From the NCBI GenBank assembly GCA_030704615.1, contig CM060732.1, positions 37,367,053-37,431,052 of the forward strand: a stretch of DNA of 64,000 bases. The letters are read 5' to 3'. A model generated the notes under the pieces. The model was not told where the DNA came from, ran no database searches, and saw only the letters and a program-made list of their open reading frames with translations. The number at the start of each line of letters is the position of its first letter. The first letter of the stretch is position 1. Positions 23,243-36,699 of this stretch are shown here, piece by piece. The stretch comes from Takakia lepidozioides. Its lineage: Eukaryota; Streptophyta; Takakiopsida; Takakiales; Takakiaceae. The translations under genes were made by a program, and so were the position numbers.

Positions 23243-25404
23243 GGTGTCTCTCCCTCAATCCTACACCAAAACACCTCGGGACAAACACGATCAACCTCCT
23301 CGTTACCCTTTCCAACACCGCCTGATCCCGGTGCCTAATGGCTTCTAGGATTCCCCCCTAGCATTCAGCTTTCCCGCCACTCCACCCCCGCAGATCGATG
23401 GCAGCTTCAGGCCCCGCATTCGCGATCACGCGCCTCCATCCCATCTGTCACCAACCCCACACAGACTTGCCCCGTTGGGAACTTGTGCCCTCCCAGCAGA
23501 CAAGAAGGATGAACCCTAGCCTAGCCTGCCCTTCATCCTCCACGTGGCCCCTATCATAGGCCGTCACGCCGCTCCCGCCCAATTATTAAGCACATACGAC
23601 AAATAACTCATCCATCCATCTAGTCGGTGAAGCGTGGGGAGAAAAAATTACTCATCCGTTATCCTATCATCCGGACCCCGGTTGTTTATTGAGAACATGG
23701 TTATCACATGGAGCACATGTTCCCCTGAGAGAGCGTGTCTGGTATGGAGAAGAAAAGGAACTATTGCCAAAGCAGCTCCTTTAACTCTTAAGCTTATTAG
23801 GGTTTGGTTTGTGGGAAGGGGTCATGATTTTGCACTGCTTCTTATGAGTAGTTCATGCAGCTGCATACCATCTCGCCAGGGGTTCTGTGCCCATGTGCTT
23901 GGGGCAGAGGGTTTCTTGTTTCTTCCACTTTGAGCTGCTCTCACAAATCCTGACCCTTGAAGCAGCTGGCTGTTTGCATGAATTGTGCTTTACTAGAAAG
24001 GAATCCTCACAACAGCAAACCCCATCTTGAAGGTGATGGAGGCAGCTGGGATCTTATATAATATTGCTCATTCAACAGTCTTCAAGATGAACTTGGCTGT
24101 ATGGCGGTTACTGCAGACCCAAGGTTCTCTATGAGACATAGGCTGCCTCGGGGCCAGCTTTTCCCTGTGGAAGACGAAGAGAAACTTCCTTTCCCTCCTC
24201 CAATATGATGCAGTAACAAACCGTTTGTCAGTCAGTCACTGTCTGGAGGATCTCTGCAACATGGATTTCCTCAATTTGTGAAGGCACCCTATCTTTTTCT
24301 CGTGCAGCTGGTTGTTGACCCCGATGTAGCTGTGCTCGGGTTGCTGTCTGAGAACTCTATTGGCCTGCAGCATGGCACATCTTTGCTACATCAATCCCAG
24401 TGCAACATAAAAGTTTGATAGCAGCACATATGCTACACCATGCTGCACATCCCACTAAGTAGAGAATATTTGTAGTTGGCGGGATGTTTTGTTAGCTCCA
24501 CAGAGCCATGAAGTATGCGGGCACCAAGCACGGTTCACCACACTGTAGCATCTGGTTCAATTGGCATTTTCTTACTCAAGTCCTTTGAATTAACCTGTAC
24601 AGCCATGAACCATGTGGCACAAATGGCTGTGTATAGATGTGACACTATGATCTCTACTCAAGGAGAGAGAATAGGTATGACCTTCATCCACTAGAGATAG
24701 GGGGCACCCCAGCTCCAACTTGCAAGGATCTCCGGCCCGTCATTCTGAGATCGATGCCCCAATGGCCCATCCGTTGACTCAAAGAAGAGAAAGGCCTTAC
24801 GAAGTGAGGTGAGCGCTGCCACGATCCCGCTCCCCAGAGCTGCCCGCAGCATGTATTCCATCTTCTTCCAGAAACGAGGGTAGCACCTCCTCCATCACTC
24901 GGTAGACGAGCAGCTTTCCAATAGCCTACATCTAGAGACTAATCAACCTTTGCGACCCAGAATTGTTGAATCCTTTACACACCCACCGTGTTTGCAAGAA
25001 AATGAAGGTGAGAGATCGGCTTTACCAACTCCAAGCTCGATTTGAAATCCAACCTAATGCTGTGTACGCATCCCTCTGCCAACATTGCAATCCTACTCCG
25101 CAATCAACTTGCCAACGATGATGCCGCACCCAATCAGAGGGAGGCAACACAATTGGATAATCTAGAGGAATGCAGCTTTGTAGGGCAGGTATTTGACGGT
25201 GCCGATTGGAGAGGTCCGGCTGCATCGTCTTCAATTTCTCCATGAATGCTGCAGACATGGCCTCGCTCAAGTAAGCCCTGCAGCCCCGCTCGATAACTCT
25301 CACACGCTACAACCGTCTGCCACCCTGCATGTGAAGTTATATAGCAAGTCAAACCTGGATAAGTGTTACACGTGTTGGGGAGTAACCAACCATATTTAAG
25401 TTTA

Positions 25405-25530
25405 ACCGTAGCACCGCTGTGGTGGGACCTGGGTGTTCAGGGCGCCTTGCCTGTGCGTAACGAGAGTGATCCTGGGTTCAATCCTTCAACCCTCCATGGT
25501 TCCTTGTGTATAGAGGAGGCTTTGTAAATG
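25405..25530 (+). repeat. Possible tRNA-derived SINE fragment
   Basis: It contains GTGATCCTGGGTTCAATCC (B-box GGTTCAATCC) with tRNA-like sequence upstream. The phrase GTGATCCTGGGTTCAA is shared with the minus-strand SINE at 27.6 kb, suggesting one family. The ends are not defined. Confidence 0.4.
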
Positions 25531-26125
25531 TGTTGGACGTCAAACGGAGACAAGTGTAATTATGGTGTCAGTTCATCTCGAAGGATATTGCCTTCCGTTT
25601 GGAAGGTGGACAACTTCTATGGACTACTTAGGTAGACCAAGTAGATAGTTTCTCAAATGATCCGGCCTTTCAATTAGAGTACCTTATTTTCCGAACTTTG
25701 CCCACCTTCAAATTTTGGCCGGGCTGTGTGTAAACTCGGCCTAAATAAGAGCCTCGTCCCTTTGCTAGCAGCCATTCTTTTATTGGCGACTTATCGCCAA
25801 ATTGCGACCTCAGAAAATAAAATCGAATATTCTGTCTCAAATTCCCTGTTTCTTCATGGATGAAATCGCCAAACTTCTCCAAATAGAAAATAAATTATGG
25901 ATGAATTCGCCAAATATGGATGATATAGATGGATTAAAGTACAGAGGTGGATGACGTTTAGTAGATGAACAGGATGATTTTTTGCAAAACTCTGTAGCCA
26001 CTCGTCTTGTTTTCCAATTCCCTTAAACGAAACGTCTTATTACTACCGTCCGATTGCAATGTCAATGCAATATTAAATGTTCATAAATTTCATTTAGTAC
26101 TTTTCCCAACTAACTTATCATGACA

Positions 26126-26152
26126 CACGTGAGCGTGATTTGTGCTCACGTG
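26126..26152. promoter_or_regulatory. Inverted pair of G-box motifs
   Basis: CACGTGAGC (26126-26134) and GCTCACGTG (26144-26152) are perfect inverted copies separated by 9 bases. Each contains the CACGTG G-box core bound by plant bZIP and bHLH factors. It lies far from any gene I can identify, so function is uncertain. Confidence 0.4.
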
Positions 26153-26343
26153 AGCTTCAATTGCAGGTTTCCTTTAAGAAAAGGAATTTTATGATTGAGC
26201 AACTGATAATCAGTTCCTTGAATTATTACGTACTATGGAATGGCCCCCCAATTGCCGCCGAACCACCATTAATGGCATTTGGTGGACCCATTCTATAGCG
26301 GTAAGGATTGCGTCTGTCACCCTCTTATTGGCCTGCAAGTCCT

Positions 26344-26415
26344 AATCAAACATATCATGTTGGTAATAATCAAACATATCATGTTGGTAATAATCAAACA
26401 TATCATGTTGGTAAT
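26344..26415. repeat. 24-bp tandem repeat, three copies
   Basis: The unit AATCAAACATATCATGTTGG plus TAAT is repeated three times without mismatches at a period of 24. This implies recent expansion. Confidence 0.9.
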
Positions 26416-27439
26416 GTGCAAACGATGTGCTAGCACTGGCAATAGGCCTACAAGTCCGCTTTCCTCCCAATCGCCTACCAGGCTGCCCAAATAGGATCCA
26501 ACAATTTGGCCGCTCTACCTTCAAAAGTTTATTTGTTGGTCACAGGGCAGTGTGACCCTACGTTGTTACTTGTTACCGTCAAGGGCCTCCGTCCCCTTTA
26601 TCTAAGAGAAAAAAATATTTAAAAAAAGAAAACAAACACAAAAAATAAAATTGAAATGCATCCAAAAAACCAAACATCATCTTGGCCGGCGGCATACTTG
26701 TACACCAGTTCCGTGCTGTGTCACTCACTGGATGTAGCTGGCGACCTGTCAGCTCATTGTTGCAGACTGGCAAATTTCCTTAGCAGTGAATATTCATGTA
26801 TATATATATTTCTGTGTATGTATTTGTCCGGCGGAATAGTTTATGCTAGCTCCCACTATATGTCTGGCCGTTTCTGGATGTAGAGAAGAATGTGTGAGTT
26901 GGCCGGCATGTGCGTTGGGCGGCTACAGCGATCCCGATTCCTGACCTGAAAACATTACATGATACACGACTTCGGTGCTGTAAACGTTGACTGTTTTGTA
27001 TAGTGGAAGCTGATGAAGCTCTCCCGCCGTGTGACCAAGGGTGTTGAGTGACCCCAGTTCATGCCTTGGAAATGGCGGAACGGGTGAGTCAGCTGCCCTC
27101 ACCTGCGTAAAAACTAAAAACCAACACGTGCCCCTTTGAGTCATGCCCCGCCACGAACGAATTTTGTAAGGCCCCTAGGTTACGCCACAAGGTGCGTCCT
27201 CCTGTAAGGATGAAAACTTGTGTAGCGATTTTAACAAAGGAAATTTCTAGGTAGATTTTTGATGGACAAACTTCCCACATTGTCGTGATTTGAAGCCTAC
27301 GTCGTCAGCCTACACTGGCTTACCCAACGCAGATCAATGCCCTCAATTCATGATTAGCTTCACCAACTTGTACGGGCTACCTCCCCTTTCAACTCAAAAA
27401 TAAAATAAAAGAAAAGAATTGGTAGAAGGGGGACTAGCT

Positions 27440-27695
27440 TCTATTATTATTATTATACTTTGTTTTATCATTAGAACCGGGAGCGACCACTCATAAATAT
27501 TACAGTGAGAGGAAAAACTAACGTCTTTCTCAAGCACAAGGCCAGGCCACTGCCCAAGGGAATGTGGGGAAGATAATACCATACACAGCAGGCAGCTAGA
27601 TTTGAACCCAGGATCACCTGTGAGGTACTCAGTGCAACTCCTTGCTTCTTCAATGATGAAAGGAGCAGTACTGCACTGAAAGCCATCCAGGTGAG
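27440..27695 (-). repeat. SINE-like element, minus strand, with AAT tail
   Basis: Read on the minus strand it has an A-box-like TGGCTTTCAGTG near its head. The B-box in GATCCTGGGTTCAAATC is followed by an unrelated body and a 3' run of AAT units (27443-27460 on the plus strand as ATT repeats). A Pol III promoter head plus a simple-repeat tail is the SINE pattern. The A-B spacing is longer than in a tRNA. No target duplication was established. Confidence 0.5.
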
Positions 27696-28150
27696 TCTGG
27701 GTTCAATATCCTACTACCTCGTCGGGCGTAGTATAATCTTCTCCTTCCTTGGGCGGTGTCCCATGATCGGGCGCAAAGTGGTTATTTTCTCCTCTCACCG
27801 TTTTTTTTAATCCCTTTCTTTTTTCCAATAATTCCAAATAAAGTCTTCCAAGTTCCGCACTGCAGCTGTTTAGAAAATAAAATAAAAATTCCGAATTACA
27901 GTTCTTTTTGGCCTTTTTGTTGGGAGGAGATTTCTATTCCAATATCATCATTACTTCAATTCTTTATTCATCAATCACGACAAATATTGCTACTAGAAGT
28001 TGTCAGTATTCAATTCTTTCTGTACTGTAGTTATTTATATATTTATTTTTACGGGAAAAGGGAACCTTCAAGTTGCAGACTTTACGTTTTTATTGACTTA
28101 CAGACCAAGAGCGAAATAATGTTCTATAAATTCTCTGAATAAAAACAAAA

Positions 28151-28307
28151 ACCCTGAAATGGCACGAGGGTTAGGGTTTGGGAGGCTGACATGGAGAGCA
28201 GAAACCCTGAAATGGCACGAGGGTTAGGGTTTGGGAGGCTGACATGGAGAGCAGTAACCATGAAATGGCACGAGGGTTAGGTTTTGGGAGGCTGACATGG
28301 AGAGCAG
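28151..28307. repeat. 53-bp tandem repeat, three copies, with telobox
   Basis: Three units of period 53 start at 28151, 28204 and 28257. The first two are nearly identical and the third has a few changes. Each unit contains GGGTTAGGGTTT or a one-base variant, a telobox-like plant telomere motif, next to ACCCTGAAATGGCACGA. The array lies about 2 kb upstream of the pseudokinase start. Confidence 0.9.
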
Positions 28308-30293
28308 GTGCTGGGAGAGCAGGAGGTGCATGGTGGTGTCAGCTTGGTGCAGAGAAATCGGGTGGCCTTTCCGGAAAGGGTGCGATTGCTGCATGCATGC
28401 GACAACAACAAGGACACACACACATCAAATGTTTTTTTGTTTTTCTCGGTAATTGAGCCTGTGCAGGCCTGGAGGTGCCTGGCAAGGTGCGATGTCTGTG
28501 GCGAGGCTGAACATGCTGAGGGAAGATGTTGTCAGACAGACTGATGGTCAAGTGTTTTTTATGCAGCTGAACCAGGGCAGAAAGAGCCTTCCTCTGGTGT
28601 GTGATCTGTAGCCGGGGAAAGAAATTTGAAGACGACGTGAAAAGCCTGCAACACCGTGATATTCGTGGTGAACATCAATTGAAATGTTGTCGGAGAGCCT
28701 CGGACGCAGTGTTTCGCCTCGGGCACTGTGATAGTCAAACTATGTTTCCGCTGGAATCAGGACTGTAGTGTTGTTTGTGTGATCTGCTGCTGCGAGAATC
28801 TTGCAGTGAAGACGTTGTTGGAGAGGCTTCTGGCGATAATGGAGCAGGCCGGACGCTTTGCCTTTGTGACTTGTAACAGAAATCTTACATGGAGAGGACA
28901 CTTTCTCAAGTTACAGAACAAGGAGACACAGTTTGCAAAGCAGGTTGTTCGTGCGCAAACAGCTGCGCTTTTGTACGCGTTTTGGCTACGGAGCAACGAC
29001 TGAGTTAAGATGCACGAAGTGAGAATGACATTTGGAGTGTTTATGAGAAGGCAGATGCGATAGCGTTCTATTTGGAATTGAAAGAGACACGTACACTCTT
29101 GAAAGAAGACTCTGAGACTGGAGGAAAAGATTGATGGACAAGGAATCTGACGGATGTGGATAAGAAGTTGCGAGAAATTGCGTATCGCAGGGCTCATCCT
29201 GTTGCCGGTTGGTGGTTGCACATTCTCTTAGGGTTGTACGCTACGCGGATTGGCGTCCGAAAGGTGTCGAGTTGGGATTGAAATTCTAGTGACACGGAAT
29301 CAATCACAAATGTAGGTCTTATGTCGAAATGTCCGGCTACAGACGTTCTGAGGTGATGAGATTCAAAAGCAATTAATGGTGGTTGTTCAAGGGAAGTCTT
29401 TTCTATATGGGATGAGAATCCGTGAATGAGGGACGAATTTCATGGAGAAGCAGGGATATTGTGTGGAGAATGCTTCAGGTAAGGCTGGGAATTCAACTTC
29501 CTTGGAGAAGAAGCTTCAAATGGTTAGTATTGCAAATTGCCTGCCGGCGAGGCTCTTAGACGGAACAATGAAGGATTTCACATTGTGGGTGCCTGCTAAA
29601 GGTTAATGTAATACCAGGAAGGAAAGACTTGGTCATATTGCACATTAAGAGACTTTCAAGTTCAAAATGGTGGGTCGTACACTGTAGTGGATAAGGAAAG
29701 GGCTCATATTTGGAGTGCAGTGTGGTCATATACTGCAATTCTGAAACCAAGTAGTAGGATAGATGAATCAAATGGTGCTTTGATGACTGTCAGTCTAAGT
29801 ACAATCACCCACTGTTTTGAATGGGAGTCCTTCAAGAAAGTGATATGAAGGAGATTGCAAGGTGTGGATAGGATAATGTGGTGGAGAATAATCTGCTCCA
29901 ACTTTGAAGGTACCTTGGCATGTGTTTGAAGAGGCTAAACCTACTCTTCAGCAATTGGAGGTTTTCCAAAATTTTGTTTTCAACCAATAGTTGGCAATCA
30001 TACACTTTGATGAAATTGCTTTTGTTGTCCTTTCTGACAATCCAACTGCTGGATTGCAGTAAATTTGTGCAAATGGTGGGAAATGTGGGAAACCCAGCAA
30101 AGTCAATTCAGCTCCAAGATAATGGGAAAAGCCTGGTTTTAATAGGCTACTGTGTCAGGCCAGCAAGCTGTTGGCTTCCTGGGAAAGACTGGAAACAGTA
30201 ATTGTAGTCCAGGTGACCCATTTATTCATAGTTGCCCACAGTTTGTTGCTTGTGCTGTGGTGGGCAGGTCGCACTGCTGTAAATTGGCTCTCC

Positions 30294-33200
30294 ATGGGTA
30301 AGGGATGTGGGATGTTGTTTTTTGGGACCATGATGATCATTTTGCTCAGCGCAAGTGTGTGCGAAGGAGGCAGAAATATAACTGTCCAGGCCCTTTCATC
30401 CTGCTACAGTAGCGTCGAGCAGGAAAACTTGGCATGCAGCAAGTCTGATATTAGTGAGTTGCTCCTAGCGCCTCCATTACTCCTACCCTGTTCTAAGGTT
30501 ATCGGCCCTGTCAAGTTTTATGGACCAAGTATTCTACATATATACTTGTAAAGCTGTCCACTCCACTGGAGAGGTTCTATGCTACAGCACTGGCATTGTT
30601 GCTCTCTTAACTTTCTGATCTGTGATAGAGATAGTGAGGCTTTGCTGACCTCGATTCAAACTTTTGGCATCTGACAAAATTTAGATTGCATCCCACTTCC
30701 CCCCTTGTGCCCCCCCTGTAACCCTTCTTTTTGAAGGCTTGTTTCTACATATTTCGACCCTGAGTGGTTCTAGGAAGTTCTGTTTATGGTGTCTTCTTCT
30801 TGTGAACAATCTCTTTATCACCCTCCTCCCTCATTTCATATTTCCTGCACTTCTGTCAACCCTTGTTTGCTAACTTCCATCTATCAACCAAAACTGATGA
30901 GACAAATTGGTGTGGCAGTGGTGATAGTTCGTGATGGGTTACAGTATTCAGAACCAGAAATAAAGCCAAGCAGGTGCTTGCAGTTGTGCGAAATGTGCTG
31001 GGATGCCAACTGGTGCCCTGTATCTTTGTATGCACCTCTGCACTTTACCCCAGCACCAAGAATTTTGAAAAGTAATGTTTGAGCTTTATTGTCTATTACG
31101 TTTAGCTTTTAGTAGATTTTCTAATCACAATGTCTTTGCCACAGCTCCCATACTTCAAAGTGGCTTTGTTTTTAACCCTAGATTGGGCAATGGTATCAAA
31201 ATCACTAATGTATTAACCAAATCGTGTAGAGCTGTTGAAGTACTAACTACATGCAATCACTGCCTGCTGAAGACTGAAGTGAAGTCATAAAATCTCTGAT
31301 GTTGAATGATTGTTGATTCAGGAACTTTTCTGCTGTATATAGTGGGAAACGCTCTAATAGTGCAAGTATACATAACTGGAGTATCAATGAGATTTTCAAG
31401 CACAACGGATATGTGAATCTGCACAATTTGTCCTCAAAGCTAAATCAGTTATTTAGCAATGCCACTGTGTACCCCACTTTGAAATACCTCGACCTCTCGT
31501 ACAACAATTTGACTGGAAACATTAGCACCTTGGAGGGCCTCAAATGGCTGACTACATTGTAAGTCCCTTTCCCGGCTGCCTTGTTTCTCCATCCTTTTGG
31601 CCCTGTGGGAATGTAAGTTATTACTAGGTCGTTACTTTGTTCATTTTTAACAGCTGTCAGAGCACTGTTTGGATTACTGTCAGAATTGAAAGCTCAAACT
31701 TTGTTTGCAAGTGACTTTGTCATGTGCAGACCACCAGGTGTTTGCTGATAAGCAGATATGTTTGCTCAAGTGGTTCTTGAGACAGTTAGACATCGTCTTA
31801 AATATTCACTCTTACGGAACAAAGTGACACTAAGTCTGACTATTGTGGAAATGTATGTTTGACTTTGGATGTAGAGACCTCCGCAACAACAGTCTCTTTG
31901 GTAACATGAACTTCTTCACAAACATTTCTACTCTTCAAAAAGTGTGAGTACTGTCGCCATTTTTCCATGCAGAACCTTGTCATCTCTCCCCCTACTTTAG
32001 TTTTGTGAAGAATAGAAGCTTTACAATGAACAAAGGAAGCTCAATGAGCTTATGGGGCAAAGGAAAATAGTAAAGAAGCAAGACAAAAACGCGGGGCACC
32101 CTACAACCAGCCATCACAACCAACTTCTCAAAGGTGGAGAGCCACATATAAAACAGGCTGCTAGTATAGCCATGTCAGGGGAGAGGATCAAGTAAATCAC
32201 CTTCCCTGTAAGACAATGCCACCCAAGCATGGTGGAGACAATAAGGGGGATATGTGCGTGTGTGCCCGAACGACGTGTTCATGGCATCTTCATGGAAGCC
32301 ATGAAGCGCCACAAGGGGAAGAAGCCAGCAATTCAATACACAAGGAAAAGCTACATTAAGTCGCTGGAATGTATCGCACATAAGCCCAGCTACCACTGGG
32401 GTTTCATATTTCTCTCCCATAGGTTCCCCCACGACCTCTGTGGACCCTGTTGGCATAATGCATTTCTTTCTCTTGTCCCATAACCTCTTTGTACTTCCAC
32501 TGATGTTATAAAGTACCATTTCATTTCAATTCCTTCTACAAGACCTACGGCAGATACTGGTGTCTTGTACCTTGATTGGAGAAAGTATCAAGATGTTGGT
32601 ATCCTGCTGAGATGTGCAGCTGCTTTGTTTTGTGGGCTGTGCAACTCAGGAATGTTTCCTACAATGAGGGATTGACTATGAATTCATCTCTATTATCAGA
32701 AAGGTTTCAGCATTCCAGGTTGGTTGCTACATCGTGCTTTGTGTCTCCTTACCTCTTGCTTCCTGCAGTACCTTCACAGCTTTTTGCTCTTAATGAGATT
32801 CCAGTGGCGACCAGTATCTCATTTTGTTTTGTGGTATGCTTCTGTCGCATCATCCCCTCCTATTCTTGGTATCTCTTTGGATGTCAACTGTTTTTAGAAA
32901 TTTTACAGCCTGCCTTGGTGCTGGATGTTTTAAAAGTTCGTGTCAAAGTTGTAAATAGCTTGAGGGATAGCCCTGCTGATATAAGAATCCAATGATGGAT
33001 AGATTCAGGCCGTAGGATGTGATGTTTTCTCTGCAAAGGCAACTGAGGCAGAGCCCTATAGTCTGTATAATTGCAGTGCGCGACTTTTGCACAAACCAGT
33101 GCCCTTTGTTGTAAACAGTACGTTCCCATTGTTTTAAACAGCCTTTCTTGGAAGAGGATTTGCTTTCAAACGGTCAACCAATTTAAATAATTAGGGCCAG

Positions 33201-36200
33201 GATTCTACACTTTTCTTTACTTTCGATAACATCTCGTGAGTTCTTGCTGCTTCTATTACATTGGGTTAGGGGTGTAAGGTGGGAATATTTTGGTTCCCTT
33301 CGTGTTTTGGCTTTCTTCTCAAGAACGGTTTAGTGGGATTCAAGCGCAGTTTTACCTGCGGCATCAGTCCCTCTTTCTATGAGAGGGCAGCACTCCACTA
33401 GGAGCGGCCTGGTTAGAAACAATTGGTATCTTGATCCCTTTCATGCATACATATGCATGTATACTTTCTTTCAACAACACTAACAAGTTAATTGGATGTG
33501 GAGGCAGTTTCTTGGGAACAAAAGATGATGGGACATGGCCAATTTCTGTTGGTAATGCTCAAGGGTATGGACCTTCTTCTCCAATTATTGGTAAGCCCCC
33601 CCCTTCCACTATCCCCGAAACAAAACTAAAGCTGTATACATGCCTTAGCTATCTGTTCTGAGCATCTGCTCACCGACCATTTCTCCCAAATCTCCCAAAA
33701 TCTCTTTGTATTATGCATCGTCCACTTGCCATTCTTATTGTGTGCTCTGTTGAAGCTTCTTTCAGGCCTGAGCTACATAGTTGTGGCTGGGTTATCGTGA
33801 CAAAAGAGCGACAACGTCTAAAACCTGACTACTTGTTCAAGGAAGAATTGGAGTTTATTTCCATATCTCCTAATTCAACAACTACTGGGATGTCCTCCGG
33901 AATATCTGTCCTCATTGTCTAAATTACTGCAGCCTCTCTGAGTGGATGGTCATGTAATACTACCCACAAGCCTGTTTTGAGCAAGCATTTTGAGGAAGGC
34001 AGGAGATCAAAATCTGATAGAACAAGGTCAGGGGAATGCGGGACACCTGTTTTTACACTATGTGGCCATTCTTCCAGGTGGAACACGACATCTGAGACAC
34101 ATGGGAGCAATTATTGGCTTGACTTCGGGTATCATTGGAGTAGCTATAGTAACTTCAATTGTTGTATTTAATGTTTTAAGAAAGCGAGACGACAGCACTG
34201 TGCTTTCAAGAAGTCCTTCACTTGGAGGTGAGTTAAAGGGTTACTCTGTTCTACTGCCATAGGACATCTATACTGTAGGTTGGAGTTCTTTCTGTTCTAT
34301 TTGTGTTTATGGTAGAATAAGGATTCACCAGACTTTCTTTGGCTTTACTCATGCATGTAGGGGTCTTGTTGTGTTAGAAAGCTACTGATGTTACTTATTT
34401 CCCCGTCCGATGAAATGTTCCCACATACTGATGATGTGCTTCTGATGTTGGATGCAGCCAAGGTCCCAGGGATGCACCGGAGCCTAACACTGACATATGA
34501 TGACTTGTCACAAGCTACCCTTCATTTCGATGAGGGACACATTCTTGGGGATGGCATCATGGGTCTACTGTTTAAGGGGTCTCTTGCTAATGGAACAGCA
34601 ATCATAGTGCGCAGGATACAGAAGGGAATGCTCAAGAAGAAGCATGTCAGTGGTGTAGAGCTGCAGGCACTATATAGAATTCAGCATACAAACTGTTTGG
34701 CATTACGGAGTCATGTCAAAGCCAAACAGTCGACTCTTCTTGTTTATGACTACATGGTCAATGGTTCCCTTGAGCAGGCACTGCATGGTGAGTCTTTCAA
34801 TTTGCCTTGGTTTTTTCATGTGATCTGCATGAAGACTTCCCTTTCTCTTCTACTTTCTTGTGTCAATAGAGGCTTGATTGTTGGCCTCCCCTTATGGTTT
34901 CTGGCCATCCAAAGTCTCCCATTTCAGCTGACACAGGAAGTTGCACCCCCCCTGGAGTTTGTCTCAGAAGAGCTTGCCAGAGAAAGCTATGTGGAGAAAA
35001 TGGAGTTCAATAGGTTTCAAGTCCATACCCACCACCTATACAAGGGTAAAATAGAAGTAATGTTTTGATTGTTCTGGTGTACACCAGGGAGGAAGCCTGA
35101 CGAGGTGCCGTTGGCATGGCCTCTGCGGCTTCGATTCGCGCTGGGGGTGGCAAAAGCCTTGGCCTATCTGCACCATGATTGTAGTCCGCGTATTTTCCAT
35201 TGCAATTTGACAGCCAGAAATGTCTTGATCGATGATTACCTGGAAGCCAAGCTGGCAGATATTGGTGTTTTCCAATTTGCTTCAGCATCCAGGTGGAAGG
35301 TCGTGGCTACAGTAGTGATGAGTGGGTATGCTGCACCCGAATATGCAGACATGGGAGGCATGTCTGAGAAGATTGATGTGTACAGTTTTGGAATTCTGCT
35401 TCTGGAGCTTCTGACAGGGAGAAAACCAAAAGAGTTTGTGCAGTTGTCAGAGCCAACCAGCTTGGCTACTTGGGTAAGCTTTCGCTCTTTGTCTATCTCA
35501 TATTTCTTGTGGATACCACCATTAGAACCTCAGACTCCCGCTGGAATGCTTCGTGGAGGAACATTATATGAAGTTATCCTGCTGTTCTGGTTTTCAACCT
35601 TTGAGAAGATTTTGAGTTACCCAGTGTCATAGAAATAGTGCTTGCTGGATGGGTCCCGAACACTCCGGAAGCACCTGATACTGTAGCCAAGTACTCTACA
35701 CCTTGAGCTCCAAAATAGAAAAAATTCGGTAAAAGCCTTGGAATCCCCTGGGCTGTTATCTTCTGAAATCATGTTGCTCTCTAGTGTGCATTTTGCGGCC
35801 CCCATGAACCAGGTTTCCATCGACATATTCAAGATAGGGAAAAATACTGACAATCAGTGCGAGTAGTTGTAGGGGCATGACTGCATGGTCAGAATTAATC
35901 TTGAGGATTCATGACCTACTGGGATGATTATTTCCCTGGGGGTAGTCAGTATATCCAGGCACCACTGGCCTCCAGTTTCAGGCAGCGTTTTGCTCCAGTT
36001 AAGTGTATTGTATCCTGTGGTATCTCACACAAATCAGGATGTCCCAAATGCCTGGAAAGCAAAACCTGATTTTTTTTCAGGACGTGCATTCTGGTCTTGC
36101 CCAAGTGTTGCAGGTGCAGTACAAAATCTCTAATTGATGCTCAAACTGGGTTGGTGCAGGTTAGGGGACAGATAGAATGCAGTCAGGCTTGCACATTGAT

Positions 36201-36351
36201 TGACACACATGTCAAGGCGACCACGGCATGCTCTGACAGGCTCCACCAGGTGTTGCGCACTGCAATGCAATGTACTGTAGCTGTCCCTCTTCACAGACCA
36301 ACTATGAAGGAGGTGGTCAAGGTTCTCCAGCTTGTCACCCCATGTAATTAG
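30294..36351 (+). CDS. Leucine-rich-repeat receptor-like pseudokinase
   Basis: The proposed exons, 30294-30453, 30945-31071, 31322-31558, 31875-31943, 32650-32718, 33391-33590, 34078-34227, 34458-34787, 35088-35473 and 36160-36351, total 1920 bp (639 residues) with all phases matching. The N-terminus has a signal-peptide-like stretch (MLFFGTMMIILLSASVCEG). LRRs include LKYLDLSYNNLTGNIS and LDLRNNSLFGNM, carried partly on 69-bp exons. A transmembrane helix (AIIGLTSGIIGVAIVTSIVV) follows. In the kinase-like domain the ATP-binding Lys is replaced (AIIVRRI), HRD is replaced by HCN, and DFG is DIG. APE and the C-lobe remain. It is therefore probably a catalytically dead plasma-membrane signalling scaffold. 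The start of the 33391 exon and the first two exons are least certain. Confidence 0.72.
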
Positions 36352-36520
36352 GAGGAGCAGAGCTTGGCATGGTTTCTCTCATTACACCACTCGGAGACAC
36401 GTACTTCCAGAGCCAGATATGGTATGTTCACGGGCAAGGTGTACGGTTGGAAACAGCAGTTTTTTGTGGTAGTTTCTTTAGAGATAGTCCTTATATTTAT
36501 CCTCAATTGTTCAGATCGGT
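35600..36520 (+). repeat. Left arm of ~0.9-kb inverted duplication
   Basis: This arm covers the last intron, the last coding exon and about 170 bp of 3' flank of the pseudokinase gene. Its reverse complement recurs at 37725-38610. Aligned by eye, the 3' part around the stop codon and the next 150 bp match at roughly nine bases in ten. The intron part is more diverged, with small gaps. Confidence 0.85.
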
Positions 36521-36699
36521 TGCTGGTTGTGTTATGCTGCACATGAGCTCTATGGCAGAATAATATGATTTGGATAACGAAAGAAAGAAAGTAGTTACCA
36601 GATTGTGTTGGCACAACGCTTTTACGGGCCAATGTATCACTGGTCAGTGAGCACATTTTCCCTCTTCATTTCTTCCTCATGGTTCCCATCCTGTCACTC

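Larger units (their letters stand above)
23243..30293. other. Gene-poor interval with short repeats and SINE-like pieces
   Basis: The left end (23243-23640) is the GC-richer 5' flank of the kinase gene. No frame with a recognisable domain occurs in the rest. It holds the individually listed SINE-like sequences, the 24-bp and 53-bp tandem repeats and an inverted G-box pair. A minus-strand frame at 25022-25303 (MRVIERGCRAYLSEAMSAAF...) is open but unrecognised. The 28.3-30.2 kb part may include the 5' leader of the pseudokinase gene. Confidence 0.55.

Noticed and set aside
22637-23338. 233-codon plus-strand frame
   Set aside because: It is the antisense shadow of the first kinase exon and its intron. 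The minus strand carries the conserved kinase sequence.
32175-32519. Opposed open frames in the pseudokinase intron
   Set aside because: They lie within the 31944-32649 intron with no homology or splice context.
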